Part shown: piece after piece, positions 26,171 to 35,373 of the stretch | Layout: every line of letters begins with the position of its first letter | How positions within the stretch are numbered: position 1 is the first letter of the stretch | Assembly: GCF_900107595.1 (NCBI RefSeq) | Contig: NZ_FNQF01000006.1 | Coordinates: forward strand, 1-64,000 | Direction: 5' to 3' | Length of the DNA stretch: 64,000 nucleotides | DNA from: Psychroflexus halocasei | Lineage (GTDB): Bacteria > Bacteroidota > Bacteroidia > Flavobacteriales > Flavobacteriaceae | The notes under the pieces: model-generated | The model's database searches: none | What the model was told of the DNA's origin: nothing | Seen by the model: only the letters and a program-made list of their open reading frames with translations | Translations under genes and position numbers: made by a program

Positions 26171-28042
26171 ATGTTTAACAAAGAGTACGATGTGATCGTT
26201 GTAGGTGGCGGACATGCAGGAAGCGAAGCAGCAGCAAGTGCTGCTAACATGGGTTGCAAAACATTATTAATCACAATGAATTTGCAAAACATAGCACAAA
26301 TGTCATGCAATCCAGCAATGGGAGGAATCGCAAAAGGACAAATATTAAGAGAGATTGATGCGATGGGCGGTTATAGCGGAATTGTTTCTGATACTAGCGC
26401 AATTCAATTCAAAATGCTTAACAAATCAAAAGGTCCAGCGATGTGGAGTCCACGAGTGCAAAGTGATAGAATGATGTTTGCAGAGCATTGGAGATTAAAA
26501 CTTGAGCAAACTAAAAATCTAGATTTTTATCAAGAAATGGTCAGCGGCTTAATTATAGAAAACAATAAGTTAATAGGAGTGAGAACATCATTGGGATTAG
26601 ATGTCAAAGCGAAAAGCGTGATCCTAACCAACGGAACTTTTTTAAATGGATTAATCCACATTGGAACCAAAAATTTCGGAGGAGGAAGAGCAGGAGAAAG
26701 AGCCTCAACTGGTATCACAAAAGATCTTATAGATTTAGGTTTTGAAGCTGGAAGAATGAAAACAGGAACGCCTCCAAGAGTTGATGGAAGATCTTTAGAT
26801 TTCTCTAAGATGATTGAACAGCCTGGCGATGAAATCCCTTCTAAATTTTCATTCTCAGATGAGACAAAACCTTTAATAAAACAGCGTTCTTGTCATATGA
26901 CTTATACTTCGCCAGAAGTACATGAATTATTAAGACAAGGTTTTGACAGATCACCAATGTTCAATGGTTCAATTGAGAGCACAGGGCCAAGATATTGTCC
27001 AAGCATTGAAGACAAAATACATAGATTTGCAGATAAAGATAGACATCAAATGTTCATAGAACCTGAAGGTTGGAACACAGTTGAATATTATGTGAACGGC
27101 TTCTCAACATCATTACCGGAAGATATTCAGTTCAAAGCTTTAAAATCAGTCAAAGGATTTGAGAATGTGAAATTTTTCAGACCTGGTTATGCAATTGAAT
27201 ACGATTATTTTCCACCAACACAGCTTAAGCATACTTTAGAAACAAAATTGATCGATAACTTATATTTCGCAGGACAAATAAATGGAACAACTGGTTACGA
27301 GGAAGCGGCTTCTCAAGGTATGATGGCAGGAATAAATGCTGCGCTTAAAATTCAAGAAAAAGAAGAATTTATTCTTCAAAGAAATGAAGCATATATAGGC
27401 GTTTTAATTGATGATTTAATAACAAAAGGAACAGAAGAACCTTATAGAATGTTTACATCAAGAGCTGAATACAGAACCTTATTACGACAAGATAATGCTG
27501 ATTTTAGATTGACAGAAAAAGCGTATCAAATAGGTTTAGCTTCTGAAGAAAGACTTCATAAAATGGAAAAGAAAAAGATTCAGTCAGAAAGATTTGTTGA
27601 ATTCTTTAAAAATACGAGTGTCACGACAGCAGAAATAAATCCGATTCTCGAAAAGAACAAGTCACAAAAAGTTGATCAACAAGGCAAGATGTTTAAAATT
27701 TTTGCACGTCCAAATATCACGATGGATGATATGCTTCAAATTGACAGTGTAAAAGATTATGTTGATAATCACGAATTAGATTCTGAAACATTAGAACAAG
27801 TCGAAATCCAAGTTAAATATTCAGGTTATATCGCTAAAGAAAAACAAAACGCAGATAAACTCAATCGCTTAGAAAACATCAAGATTCCGCAAAACTTTGA
27901 TTATTCACAATTAAAGTCAATGTCTTTTGAAGCTAGAGAAAAACTCAACGAAATTCAACCACGAACAGTGTCACAAGCCTCAAGAGTTTCAGGAGTCAAT
28001 CCGAGTGATATTTCAGTCTTGTTAGTTCACATGGGACGCTAA
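26171..28042 (+). CDS. mnmG: tRNA uridine-5-carboxymethylaminomethyl modification enzyme MnmG (GidA)
   Basis: A 623-residue FAD protein that works with MnmE to modify U34 of several tRNAs to cmnm5U. The FAD-binding Gly-Gly-Gly-His-Ala-Gly-Ser-Glu-Ala (about 12-20), Asn-Gly-Thr-Phe-Leu-Asn-Gly and Gly-Gly-Gly-Arg-Ala-Gly-Glu are visible, with [12 protein letters not shown] (about 368-380) and the C-terminal Gly-Val-Asn-Pro-Ser-Asp. It lies between two parS sites, a common position for gidA near the replication origin. Start ATG is 5 bp after the ybeY stop. Confidence 0.97.
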   Translation: MFNKEYDVIVVGGGHAGSEAAASAANMGCKTLLITMNLQNIAQMSCNPAMGGIAKGQILREIDAMGGYSGIVSDTSAIQFKMLNKSKGPAMWSPRVQSDRMMFAEHWRLKLEQTKNLDFYQEMVSGLIIENNKLIGVRTSLGLDVKAKSVILTNGTFLNGLIHIGTKNFGGGRAGERASTGITKDLIDLGFEAGRMKTGTPPRVDGRSLDFSKMIEQPGDEIPSKFSFSDETKPLIKQRSCHMTYTSPEVHELLRQGFDRSPMFNGSIESTGPRYCPSIEDKIHRFADKDRHQMFIEPEGWNTVEYYVNGFSTSLPEDIQFKALKSVKGFENVKFFRPGYAIEYDYFPPTQLKHTLETKLIDNLYFAGQINGTTGYEEAASQGMMAGINAALKIQEKEEFILQRNEAYIGVLIDDLITKGTEEPYRMFTSRAEYRTLLRQDNADFRLTEKAYQIGLASEERLHKMEKKKIQSERFVEFFKNTSVTTAEINPILEKNKSQKVDQQGKMFKIFARPNITMDDMLQIDSVKDYVDNHELDSETLEQVEIQVKYSGYIAKEKQNADKLNRLENIKIPQNFDYSQLKSMSFEAREKLNEIQPRTVSQASRVSGVNPSDISVLLVHMGR

Positions 28043-28058
28043 TGTTCCACGTGGAACA
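28043..28058. promoter_or_regulatory. parS: parS site 2 (ParB-binding palindrome)
   Basis: A second perfect copy of TGTTCCACGTGGAACA directly follows the mnmG stop codon, 1,900 bp from site 1. Two identical 16-mers bracketing one gene are not expected by chance. They mark this part as an origin-proximal ParB loading region. Confidence 0.85.
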
Positions 28059-28066
28059 TGAAATAA

Positions 28067-28879
28067 ATGAGAATGAAGATAAAGGATTTCGCACATACAA
28101 AAGAAGAATTTAAACTAAAAAGAGTAGAGGAAGGTTTATATAAAACACAAAATCTTCCTCAAAATCTTGACCCTTATTATGATTTCGAAGAATACATTTC
28201 TCATGATGAAAGTAAAAAAGGAATAATTGGGAGAGTCTATGATGTAGTGAAAAAATTCATGTTTTACCAAAAATTGAATCTCATTAAAAAATACTCAAAT
28301 GAGAATCCGAAGGTTTTAGATTACGGATGCGGAACTGGTGATTTCTTAGATTATTTAAATCAAAAAAAATATAAAGTAGAAGGTTTTGAACCTACACAAA
28401 AAGCCAATGAGATTGCTTCTAGAAAAAATTTAAAGATGCATTCAGATATCAATTCAATCATTGGAAAATTTGATGTTATCACCTTATTTCATGTTTTAGA
28501 ACATGTTGAGGATATTGATTTTTTAATTAAAAGCTTAAAACAAAAACTAAATGAAAATGGAATCTTGATCATAGCAGTTCCAAATCATGAATCTAAAGAT
28601 GCAAAAATTTATAAAGAATTTTGGGCTGCTTGGGATGTGCCTCGACACGTTTGGCATTTTTCAAAAAGTAGTTTGATAAGAAAAATAAAATCATATTCAC
28701 TGAAGTTAATTTCAGTGAAACCTTTATTTTTTGATGCAATTTATATTTCAATAGTTTCTGAAAAATATAAACAAGGAAATTCTATCAAAGGGATTTTGAA
28801 TGGTTTATATGCCAATTTACATGCATTAAAGACAAAATCATGGTCATCTCACATTTTTATCTTCAAAAAAGAAATTTAA
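28067..28879 (+). CDS. Class I SAM-dependent methyltransferase
   Basis: A 270-residue Rossmann methyltransferase. Motif I is Val-Leu-Asp-Tyr-Gly-Cys-Gly-Thr-Gly-Asp-Phe (about 83-93), followed by the acidic Glu at about 107 (Val-Glu-Gly-Phe-Glu-Pro), motif II (Thr-Leu-Phe-His-Val-Leu-Glu-His-Val-Glu, about 139-148) and Ile-Ile-Ala-Val-Pro-Asn-His-Glu. This is the UbiG/Bud23-like small-molecule methyltransferase type. The acceptor cannot be read from the sequence. It starts 9 bp after parS site 2 and is probably co-transcribed with mnmG; a second ATG lies six bases downstream of the chosen start. Confidence 0.85.
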   Translation: MRMKIKDFAHTKEEFKLKRVEEGLYKTQNLPQNLDPYYDFEEYISHDESKKGIIGRVYDVVKKFMFYQKLNLIKKYSNENPKVLDYGCGTGDFLDYLNQKKYKVEGFEPTQKANEIASRKNLKMHSDINSIIGKFDVITLFHVLEHVEDIDFLIKSLKQKLNENGILIIAVPNHESKDAKIYKEFWAAWDVPRHVWHFSKSSLIRKIKSYSLKLISVKPLFFDAIYISIVSEKYKQGNSIKGILNGLYANLHALKTKSWSSHIFIFKKEI

Positions 28880-29051
28880 GCCTTTATAAAGCGATCTAAG
28901 AGCTAATTATCTATAATCATAGTCATATAGATTCAATTTTAAATAAATCGCTTAAAACACAATTTATAAAGCATTTTTGTAATAAGTAATAATTATTAAT
29001 AATAAAATATCTATAATTAAATCTTATTCATATATTTTAATGAATAAATGA

Positions 29052-29059
29052 TACATTTG
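29052..29059 (+). promoter_or_regulatory. Candidate -7 element for the OmpH-like gene
   Basis: TACATTTG at 29052-29059 matches TAnnTTTG and lies 16 bp before the ATG at 29075. No clear -33 TTG at the usual distance. Confidence 0.4.
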
Positions 29060-29074
29060 CGCAAAATCAAAAAC

Positions 29075-29593
29075 ATGAAAAAATTACTTTTTACAGCTCT
29101 CATTGCTGCAAGCTTAATATCTTGCCAAACAGAAAGCATGAAAACAGCTTACGTTGATAATTCAAGATTAGTTCAAGATTATCACAAAATGGAAAAAACT
29201 GAGGCTAAATTTGAAAAGAAAAATAAAGAACTCTCAGACGAATTAGATGCTGTAGCTCAAGAATTTCAAAAAGAGGTTCAAGAATTTCAAGCTAAAGCAA
29301 ATTCAATGAGTAAAGCTAATCTTGAAAAGAGACAAAACGAATTGATGCAAAAGCAACAAATGTTACAGCAACAACAGCAACAAAAAAGTGAGCAGATGCG
29401 ACAAGAAAGTGATGCTGCTATCAATGAAATCATTGATGATGTCAAAACTTACGTTTCAAATTACGGTGAAGAAAATGGCTATACTTATATTTTTGGTTCA
29501 AATGAATCAGCAAATATTATGTATGCTAAAAAAGGGCTTGATATTACTGATGAAGTTTTAAAATCTTTAAATGCAGAAGACTCTTTAAAATAA
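29075..29593 (+). CDS. OmpH (Skp) family lipoprotein chaperone
   Basis: A 172-residue Skp/OmpH homologue. I use the ATG at 29075 (Met-Lys-Lys-Leu-Leu-Phe) because it gives a complete type II signal peptide ending Leu-Ile-Ser-Cys, nine codons downstream of an earlier ATG. Residues 20-60 start with Thr-Ala-Tyr-Val-Asp-Asn-Ser-Arg-Leu-Val, the OmpH beta strand, then a long Gln/Lys/Glu-rich coiled coil (about 45-110) that forms the tentacle arms, then the C-terminal beta strands. Skp holds unfolded outer-membrane proteins in the periplasm; lipidation would tether it to a membrane. It shares its bidirectional terminator with the convergent holB gene. Confidence 0.85.
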   Translation: MKKLLFTALIAASLISCQTESMKTAYVDNSRLVQDYHKMEKTEAKFEKKNKELSDELDAVAQEFQKEVQEFQAKANSMSKANLEKRQNELMQKQQMLQQQQQQKSEQMRQESDAAINEIIDDVKTYVSNYGEENGYTYIFGSNESANIMYAKKGLDITDEVLKSLNAEDSLK

Positions 29594-29616
29594 AAAGAGA
29601 CTGACAAATCAATACT

Positions 29617-29656
29617 AAAAAAAGTAGTTTTTATAAATATGAAAGCTACTTTTTTT
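29617..29656. terminator. Bidirectional terminator between ompH-like gene and holB
   Basis: An 11-bp stem, AAAAAAAGTAG (29617-29627) with CTACTTTTTTT (29646-29656). The holB stop codon (TAG) is part of the right arm. T runs on both strands allow termination of both convergent genes. Confidence 0.75.
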
Positions 29657-30770
29657 TGTGTAATAAACGCGTGAGTTCAAATGATAAATCTGAAAAAATC
29701 ATTTTACCAGAACCGTTTCTCTCAACATAATAAAGCGCATCTTCAAGAGCCTTAAAAATGTCATTAATGTTGTGTCCTCCTATAAACTGTGCAAAACCTG
29801 AAAATTTAAATTTAGGATCATCAACTTTCAAGTAAACCAAATCTTTAGCATCATAATTAAATAACAAAGCTTGCCTGAAAAATTGAATACAATATTGTAA
29901 AAAACGTTTCTGTGTTTCTCTATTTTCTGAAGCCAATTCATCAGACCAATCGATCAAATCTTTAACAACATATTTATTCCCTTTAGCCCTAAAGGCAGAT
30001 CTCACCCAACGGATAAAAAGAGTTTCAAATCTTTGCTCATCATCACTTTGTTGTGATAAATGTATAGCAGCAGTATAATCTCCATCAGCTTGATGTGCAA
30101 TAGAAGAAGCTTTAGTTGCTTCTAAATTAAAGTTATTTTGCAAAGCAGAGGAAATATCAGCTTCACTTAAAGGTGGAAAATTCAAGCGTTGACATCGCGA
30201 TTTTATCGTATCAAGAATTTGATCTTCTTGATTTGTTATCAAGATAAAAAAAGTATTTTGAGGTGGTTCCTCAATCAATTTCAACAACTTGTTAGCAGCT
30301 TGTGTATTTAAACGATCCGCACACCAAATAATCATCACTTTTGCTCCACCGTTAAAAGCTTTTAAAGATAAGTCTTTCGTTATCTGTGTGGCTTCATCTA
30401 CATTAATTAAGCCTTGCTTTTTTTCAATACCAATATGCTTATACCAATCAAACAAATTTCCATAAGGTGAAACTTGAATAAAATCTCTCCATTGCGGTAA
30501 TAAATCTTTACTTAATGGTTTTTTAGAAGACTTTGAAACACTATTGATCGGATAAACAAAATGAACATCTGGATGCTCAAGAACATTTACTTTTTGAGAA
30601 TTCTTTTGTGAGTTTTCAATCAAAAGCCTTGCATACGCCAAAGCCATTGGTAATGTTCCATATCCATGCTCACCAACAAATAATTGTGCATGTGCAACAC
30701 GTCTATTTTCAATAGAGTTTACCAAGTGATGCTTGATATGCTCAAGCCCTAAAATTTCATCAAAATTCAT
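29646..30770 (-). CDS. holB: DNA polymerase III delta' subunit / AAA+ clamp-loader component
   Basis: A 374-residue clamp-loader subunit of the delta' type. The N-terminus (Gly-Leu-Glu-His-Ile-Lys-His-His-Leu) and Ala-His-Ala-Gln-Leu-Phe-Val-Gly-Glu-His-Gly-Tyr-Gly-Thr-Leu (about 24-39) match the family. The P-loop lacks the usual Lys (Gly-Tyr-Gly-Thr-Leu-Pro), and I do not find the four-Cys zinc module seen in E. coli delta'; delta' is generally a non-ATP-hydrolysing stator, so this is compatible with function. SRC-like Ser-Arg-Cys-Gln-Arg-Leu (about 193-198) is the arginine-finger motif. It stands alone and convergent to the OmpH-like gene. Confidence 0.88.
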   Translation of the reverse strand: MNFDEILGLEHIKHHLVNSIENRRVAHAQLFVGEHGYGTLPMALAYARLLIENSQKNSQKVNVLEHPDVHFVYPINSVSKSSKKPLSKDLLPQWRDFIQVSPYGNLFDWYKHIGIEKKQGLINVDEATQITKDLSLKAFNGGAKVMIIWCADRLNTQAANKLLKLIEEPPQNTFFILITNQEDQILDTIKSRCQRLNFPPLSEADISSALQNNFNLEATKASSIAHQADGDYTAAIHLSQQSDDEQRFETLFIRWVRSAFRAKGNKYVVKDLIDWSDELASENRETQKRFLQYCIQFFRQALLFNYDAKDLVYLKVDDPKFKFSGFAQFIGGHNINDIFKALEDALYYVERNGSGKMIFSDLSFELTRLLHKKK

Positions 30771-30834
30771 AGCGCTAAAATATTAAAATTGCGTTTAAAT
30801 TCGGCTGAATAGCGCGCAAAATGAATTAAATAAT

Positions 30835-30842
30835 TATTTTTG
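30835..30842 (+). promoter_or_regulatory. Candidate -7 element for pgk
   Basis: TATTTTTG at 30835-30842 fits TAnnTTTG, 20 bp before the ATG at 30863. The -33 element is not evident. Confidence 0.4.
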
Positions 30843-30862
30843 AGAAAACAACACATTTGTAT

Positions 30863-32044
30863 ATGAAAACAACAGAAGACTATAATTTTGATGGTAAAAA
30901 AGCGATTATTCGCGTTGATTTTAATGTTCCATTAAATAAAGACTTAGAGGTAACAGATATAAGTAGAATCGAAGCTGCAAAACCAACAATTATCAAAGTT
31001 TTAGAAGATGGTGGATCAGCAATTTTAATGTCGCATTTAGGAAGACCAAAAGGTGTTGAAGATAAATTTTCTCTTGAAAACATCGTTAACACAGTTTCTG
31101 ATGTGATTGGTGTCAAAGTCAAATTTGTAAAAAATTGTATTGGAGATCAAGTAGAACAAGCTGCAGCAGAACTTAAAAGTGGTGAAGTCTTGATGCTCGA
31201 AAATCTACGTTTTCATGATGAAGAAAAAGCTGGAGATAAAGAATTTGCTCAAAGATTAGCTAAACTTGCTGATGTTTATATCAACGATGCATTTGGGACA
31301 GCTCATAGAGCGCATGCTTCAACGACTGTCATCGCACAATTTTTTGAAGACAAAATTGTTGGAAAACTTTTACAAAAAGAAATAGATAGTTTAGATAAAG
31401 TTCTTCATTCTAATGAAAAACCTGTCACAGCCATTATTGGTGGTGCAAAGGTTTCATCGAAAATAACTGTGATAGAAAACATTCTACCAAAAATTGATCA
31501 TTTAATTATTGGCGGCGGAATGAGTTTTACTTTCATCAAGGCACAAGGTGGAAAGATTGGAAAATCTTTAGTTGAGGATGATAAATTAGATTTAGCGTTA
31601 AAAATTATCGACAAGGCAAAAGCTGAAAATGTAGAACTACATTTACCAGTTGATGTGATTTCAACAACAGATTTTAATAATGATGCTGAAACGCAAGTCG
31701 AAAAAAGCAATGCAATTTCTGATGATAGAATGGGACTTGATGTGGGTCCAGAAACCAATAAACTCTTTGCTGAAGTTATTAAAGAATCAAAAATCATTTT
31801 ATGGAATGGTCCGTTAGGTGTTTTTGAAATGGATAACTTTAAAGAAGGAACAATTTCAATCGGTCAAGCGATTGGTGAAGCCACTGAAAACGGTTCTTTT
31901 TCTCTTGTCGGAGGTGGAGATAGCGTTGCTGCTGCCAAGAAATTTGACTTAGCAGATAAAATGAGTTACGTATCCACTGGTGGAGGCGCGATGCTTGAAA
32001 TGCTTGAAGGCAAGTCTTTACCTGGGATTGAAGCTTTAAAATAA
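30863..32044 (+). CDS. pgk: Phosphoglycerate kinase
   Basis: A 393-residue glycolytic kinase that transfers phosphate between 1,3-bisphosphoglycerate and ADP. Signature Ala-Ile-Ile-Arg-Val-Asp-Phe-Asn-Val-Pro-Leu lies at about 13-23, Leu-Met-Ser-His-Leu-Gly-Arg-Pro near 55-65, Leu-Leu-Gln-Lys-Glu, Gly-Gly-Ala-Lys-Val-Ser in the centre and the ATP loop Gly-Gly-Gly-Asp-Ser-Val-Ala-Ala at about 350-360. I chose the ATG at 30863 rather than the TTG two codons upstream. A weak hairpin terminator follows at 32068. Confidence 0.97.
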   Translation: MKTTEDYNFDGKKAIIRVDFNVPLNKDLEVTDISRIEAAKPTIIKVLEDGGSAILMSHLGRPKGVEDKFSLENIVNTVSDVIGVKVKFVKNCIGDQVEQAAAELKSGEVLMLENLRFHDEEKAGDKEFAQRLAKLADVYINDAFGTAHRAHASTTVIAQFFEDKIVGKLLQKEIDSLDKVLHSNEKPVTAIIGGAKVSSKITVIENILPKIDHLIIGGGMSFTFIKAQGGKIGKSLVEDDKLDLALKIIDKAKAENVELHLPVDVISTTDFNNDAETQVEKSNAISDDRMGLDVGPETNKLFAEVIKESKIILWNGPLGVFEMDNFKEGTISIGQAIGEATENGSFSLVGGGDSVAAAKKFDLADKMSYVSTGGGAMLEMLEGKSLPGIEALK

Positions 32045-32067
32045 TTAAAACATTTAAAATATTTGAT

Positions 32068-32093
32068 AAAGCTCGGTCAATTGATCGGGCTTT
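32068..32093 (+). terminator. Terminator downstream of pgk
   Basis: AAAGCTCGGTCAA (32068-32080) and TTGATCGGGCTTT (32081-32093) form a 13-bp stem with two G-U type pairs and no loop bases beyond the turn, followed by a T-rich stretch AATTTTTT. Confidence 0.75.
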
Positions 32094-32159
32094 AATTTTT
32101 TAAAGTCGTTCAACAACAACTTAAAATTTTCTTAGCATCTTTGTCAGAGATAAATAACT

Positions 32160-32540
32160 ATGTCCACACAAGGTTTTCCAAAATCAGAACATCTTAAATC
32201 AAAAAAAGCGATTGATGAATTGTTTCTTAAAAAACATTCTGTCAAAGGCTATCCGATTCGTTTAATGTTTCATCAAAATGAAGAAGAATCGCATAAAGTT
32301 GGTTTTGTTGTTCCTAAAAGATTGATTCGTTTAGCGGTAAGTCGCAACAAGATTAAACGTCAATTACGGGAAGCTTATCGCTTGCAAAAACATCATATCG
32401 AAAAACTTCCACCTCAAAATATGATGTTTGTTTTGATTGGTAAAAAACCATTATCTTTTCAAGAAATAGAAGCTTGTGTTTTAAAATGTTTGACGAAATT
32501 AAAAGTAAAAGCAGATGAAAAAGAAAATCATATTAAGTAG
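32160..32540 (+). CDS. rnpA: Ribonuclease P protein component
   Basis: A 126-residue basic protein that assists the RNase P RNA in 5' tRNA maturation. The hallmark is the RNR region Val-Ser-Arg-Asn-Lys-Ile-Lys-Arg-Gln-Leu-Arg-Glu-Ala-Tyr-Arg (about 60-75), preceded by Gly-Phe-Val-Val-Pro-Lys-Arg. The typical rpmH partner is not upstream; instead a 3'-overlapping S41 peptidase gene follows (26 bp overlap). rnpA is usually origin-proximal, which fits the oriC candidate. Confidence 0.94.
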   Translation: MSTQGFPKSEHLKSKKAIDELFLKKHSVKGYPIRLMFHQNEEESHKVGFVVPKRLIRLAVSRNKIKRQLREAYRLQKHHIEKLPPQNMMFVLIGKKPLSFQEIEACVLKCLTKLKVKADEKENHIK

Positions 32541-34128
32541 TTTAACACTTGTCGTTATAGGGAGTTTGGCTTTTAAGTCAGTTAAAAATGACTTTTTTGA
32601 AATCGCTAAACAAATAGAGATTTTTACAAATTTGTATAAGGAAATCAACATGAATTATGTGGACGAAGTGAGTCCGTCAGAGCTTATGAACACTGCGATT
32701 ACAGCAATGTTAGCAGATTTAGATCCTTATACCGTTTATTGGAATGAGCAACAAGTGATAGAAGGCCGAATTCGCAATCAAGGTGATTACGCAGGTATTG
32801 GCGCTCATATTGAAAGTTATGCTGATAAAATTTTAATCAAAAGTTTAGAAAAAAATTCTCCTGCAGATAAAGCAAATTTGAAAATAGGTGACGAAATTAT
32901 AAAGATAGATGATATCAATATTTCAGAATACAGCGAAGATGCAGGCCAGCTTTTACAAGGTGAAACGGGTTCAGAAGTTGAAATTACTTTTACAAGAAAC
33001 GGACAAAAGCAATCGACTGTTTTAGAAAGAGAAAAACATGAAAAAAATGCAGTTATATTTCATCAACTTTTAGAAGATAAGTCAGGCTATATCGTCTTAG
33101 ATCAGTTTACGAAAACAGCTTCAGCAGAGGTTATTAAAGCTTTTAAAGAACTCAAAAGAGAAGGCGCAACACAAATTATTTTAGATTTAAGAAACAATCC
33201 AGGCGGTTTATTGTCTGAGGCGATAAACATCACAAATATTTTTGTTGATAAAGGCACAACTATCGTGACTACAAAATCTGTGATTGAAAAGTATAACAAA
33301 ACTTATGTGACTCAAAATAAAGCTTTAGACACTGAAATTCCATTAGTTGTTCTCATAAACCATAAAAGTGCTTCGGCAAGCGAAATTGTTTCAGGAAGCT
33401 TACAAGATTTAGACCGAGCTGTTGTGATTGGCGGTAGAAGTTTTGGAAAAGGTCTTGTACAAAGACCAAAGAAATTAAACTACGGAACACAAGCTAAAAT
33501 AACGATTTCACGCTACTATACACCAAGTGGAAGAAGCATCCAGGCACTCGATTATGTAGACGGTGTTGCTGTAAGAAAGAGCGAAAATTCATATCAAAAA
33601 TTCAAAACCAGAAATGGGAGAGAAGTTTATAGCGGAGGTGGAATCTTACCAGATATTTTGATTAAAAGTGAATCAACAAACGCTTTGACTGAAGAATTGG
33701 AAAAAAATAATTTAATATTCGGTTTTGCAAATCAATTTTATGCGAAAAATACAGACATCAAAATCAATCAATTTCAAAATAAAAATTTGATATCTGACTT
33801 CAAAAGTTTAGTCAAAAACAGCGATTTCAAATTTGAATCTGAAACAGAAAAAGAACTTCAGAAACTAAAAGTTATTGCTGAAAAAGAAAAGATTTATCAA
33901 AGTATCACTAATGATTTTGAAGCTTTAAAAAAACAAATGAATAAAGCTGAAGAAACTTTATTCAATCAATCACAAGCTCAATTAAAATTGAGTTTAACCA
34001 AAGAAATCATTAAACGTTATACTTATAAAGAAGGCGTTTTTGAGTATCTTATCAAAAATGGTGAAAGTATTTCTAAAGCCAAAGAAATTTTAAATAATCA
34101 GAAAGCATATCAAAATATTTTAAAATAG
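32515..34128 (+). CDS. S41 family C-terminal processing peptidase with PDZ domain
   Basis: A 537-residue tail-specific protease. An N-terminal signal anchor (residues 4-20) directs it to the periplasm. A PDZ domain (about 85-165, Gly-Ala-His-Ile-Glu, Asp-Lys-Ala-Asn-Leu-Lys-Ile-Gly-Asp) comes before the S41 core: Leu-Arg-Asn-Asn-Pro-Gly-Gly (about 225-231), the nucleophile Ser in Ser-Ala-Ser-Ala-Ser-Glu-Ile (about 285), and Lys in Ser-Phe-Gly-Lys-Gly. The C-terminus is helical and Lys-rich. Overlaps rnpA by 26 bp, so it is translated coupled or by an internal start. Ends at a strong palindromic terminator. Confidence 0.92.
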   Translation: MKKKIILSSLTLVVIGSLAFKSVKNDFFEIAKQIEIFTNLYKEINMNYVDEVSPSELMNTAITAMLADLDPYTVYWNEQQVIEGRIRNQGDYAGIGAHIESYADKILIKSLEKNSPADKANLKIGDEIIKIDDINISEYSEDAGQLLQGETGSEVEITFTRNGQKQSTVLEREKHEKNAVIFHQLLEDKSGYIVLDQFTKTASAEVIKAFKELKREGATQIILDLRNNPGGLLSEAINITNIFVDKGTTIVTTKSVIEKYNKTYVTQNKALDTEIPLVVLINHKSASASEIVSGSLQDLDRAVVIGGRSFGKGLVQRPKKLNYGTQAKITISRYYTPSGRSIQALDYVDGVAVRKSENSYQKFKTRNGREVYSGGGILPDILIKSESTNALTEELEKNNLIFGFANQFYAKNTDIKINQFQNKNLISDFKSLVKNSDFKFESETEKELQKLKVIAEKEKIYQSITNDFEALKKQMNKAEETLFNQSQAQLKLSLTKEIIKRYTYKEGVFEYLIKNGESISKAKEILNNQKAYQNILK

Positions 34129-34132
34129 ATAA

Positions 34133-34168
34133 TCAAAAAACGCTCTTGAATTCAAGAGCGTTTTTTGA
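34133..34168. terminator. Perfect 36-bp palindromic terminator
   Basis: Complementary arms TCAAAAAACGCTCTTGAA and TTCAAGAGCGTTTTTTGA meet at 34150/34151 with no unpaired centre beyond the turn. T runs on both strands make it a bidirectional terminator for the S41 gene and the convergent hydrolase gene ending at 34192. Confidence 0.85.
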
Positions 34169-34191
34169 TTCTGTTTCAACTTAAGTGGAAG

Positions 34192-34869
34192 TTAAAAATC
34201 TAAAGTTTCACCGATCTCAAGAAGCATTAAATCTTTATCTTTTTCATAAAATTTACGTTTAGCTTCATCATGGTCAATTTCAATAAAACCAAATGTATCA
34301 TAGTGATAACCTAGTATTTTATCACAATTTACAAAATCACTTGCAATGATGGCATCATCCACATTCATTGTAAAGTTATCGCCAATAGGTAAAATGGCTA
34401 AATCAAGTTTTGTGTGCAGCGGTATCAATTTCATATCCATTGTTAAAGCTGTATCACCAGCGATGTAGATATTTTTGTGTTCGCCTTCAATGACAAAACC
34501 TCCTGGTTGTCCGCCATAGCTTCCATCTGGAAAAGATGATGTATGAATAGCGTTTACATATTTCACTTTTCCAAAGTCAAAATTCCATGAACCACCATGA
34601 TTCATCAGGTGAACTTCAAATCCTTTTTCTTCGTAGTAATTTGCGATTTCAAAATTAGAAACAATCACTGCATTTGTGCGTTTTTCAATGGCTTCAACAT
34701 CCAAAATATGATCTTGATGTGCATGCGTTAGCAAGATATAATCTGCTTTTAGCTCATCAATATTGATATGAGAAGCCTTTTCGTTTCCTGTAATAAAAGG
34801 ATCGACAAGAATATGAATATCTTGCATTTGCAAGCCTAAACTTGCATGTCCATAAAATGTAATTTTCAT
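34192..34869 (-). CDS. Metal-dependent hydrolase, MBL fold (UPF0173 type)
   Basis: A 225-residue metallo-beta-lactamase fold enzyme. The zinc motif is Leu-Thr-His-Ala-His-Gln-Asp-His (about 48-55; HxHxDH), then His-Gly-Gly near 92, Ala-Gly-Asp-Thr-Ala near 137 and His-Tyr-Asp near 196. The family is conserved in bacteria and archaea, with an unknown natural substrate; some members act on cyclic nucleotides or lipids. Transcribed away from the QueD-like gene, 50 bp downstream of its stop. Confidence 0.9.
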   Translation of the reverse strand: MKITFYGHASLGLQMQDIHILVDPFITGNEKASHINIDELKADYILLTHAHQDHILDVEAIEKRTNAVIVSNFEIANYYEEKGFEVHLMNHGGSWNFDFGKVKYVNAIHTSSFPDGSYGGQPGGFVIEGEHKNIYIAGDTALTMDMKLIPLHTKLDLAILPIGDNFTMNVDDAIIASDFVNCDKILGYHYDTFGFIEIDHDEAKRKFYEKDKDLMLLEIGETLDF

Positions 34870-34920
34870 AAAGCTTTGTTTTGCCTATGAAATTACGAAA
34901 TTTTAAAAAGAAAGAAAAAA

Positions 34921-35373
34921 TTAAGCATTATCAGCTGCATACCATTCCGCAAAAGCAGTTCCTGTTTCGCGCAATTTTAAGCTGTGGAGTTCTAAATTTG
35001 AATCAAGTTTTGATTTTATTTTATCAGCAAAATCAATCACCATATTTTCGCTTGTTGGCTGATAATCAACCAAAACGACATTATGATTTGCTTTTTTCAA
35101 ATCTTGAGCAAGCTCAATATGCGGCGTATTTTTATTGAGCATAATGGCATGATCAAGAACATCAACAACTTCTTTTTTGACAATTTTTTTAAGATCGCCA
35201 AAATCAATCACCATTCCGCATTTAACATTTGAAGTGTCAGTAATTGGTTCGCCAATCACACAAACATCGAGCTTATAACTATGTCCGTGAATGTTTTTGC
35301 ACTTACCATCATAACCATATAAAGCATGCGCAGTTTCGAAAGTGAATTGCTTTGTAATTCTGATTTTTGCCAT
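34921..35373 (-). CDS. queD: 6-carboxytetrahydropterin synthase (QueD) / PTPS family
   Basis: A 150-residue tetrahydrobiopterin-biosynthesis superfamily enzyme. Zinc ligands are His15 (Phe-Glu-Thr-Ala-His) and the His-Gly-His pair at about 29-31 (Cys-Lys-Asn-Ile-His-Gly-His-Ser-Tyr); the catalytic Cys lies four residues before. The C-terminus Leu-Arg-Glu-Thr-Gly-Thr-Ala is the conserved Glu/Thr motif. QueD makes the 6-carboxytetrahydropterin needed for queuosine; the gene is isolated here from queC and queE, so a role in folate/pterin synthesis cannot be excluded. Sits upstream of and on the same strand as the MBL gene. Confidence 0.85.
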   Translation of the reverse strand: MAKIRITKQFTFETAHALYGYDGKCKNIHGHSYKLDVCVIGEPITDTSNVKCGMVIDFGDLKKIVKKEVVDVLDHAIMLNKNTPHIELAQDLKKANHNVVLVDYQPTSENMVIDFADKIKSKLDSNLELHSLKLRETGTAFAEWYAADNA

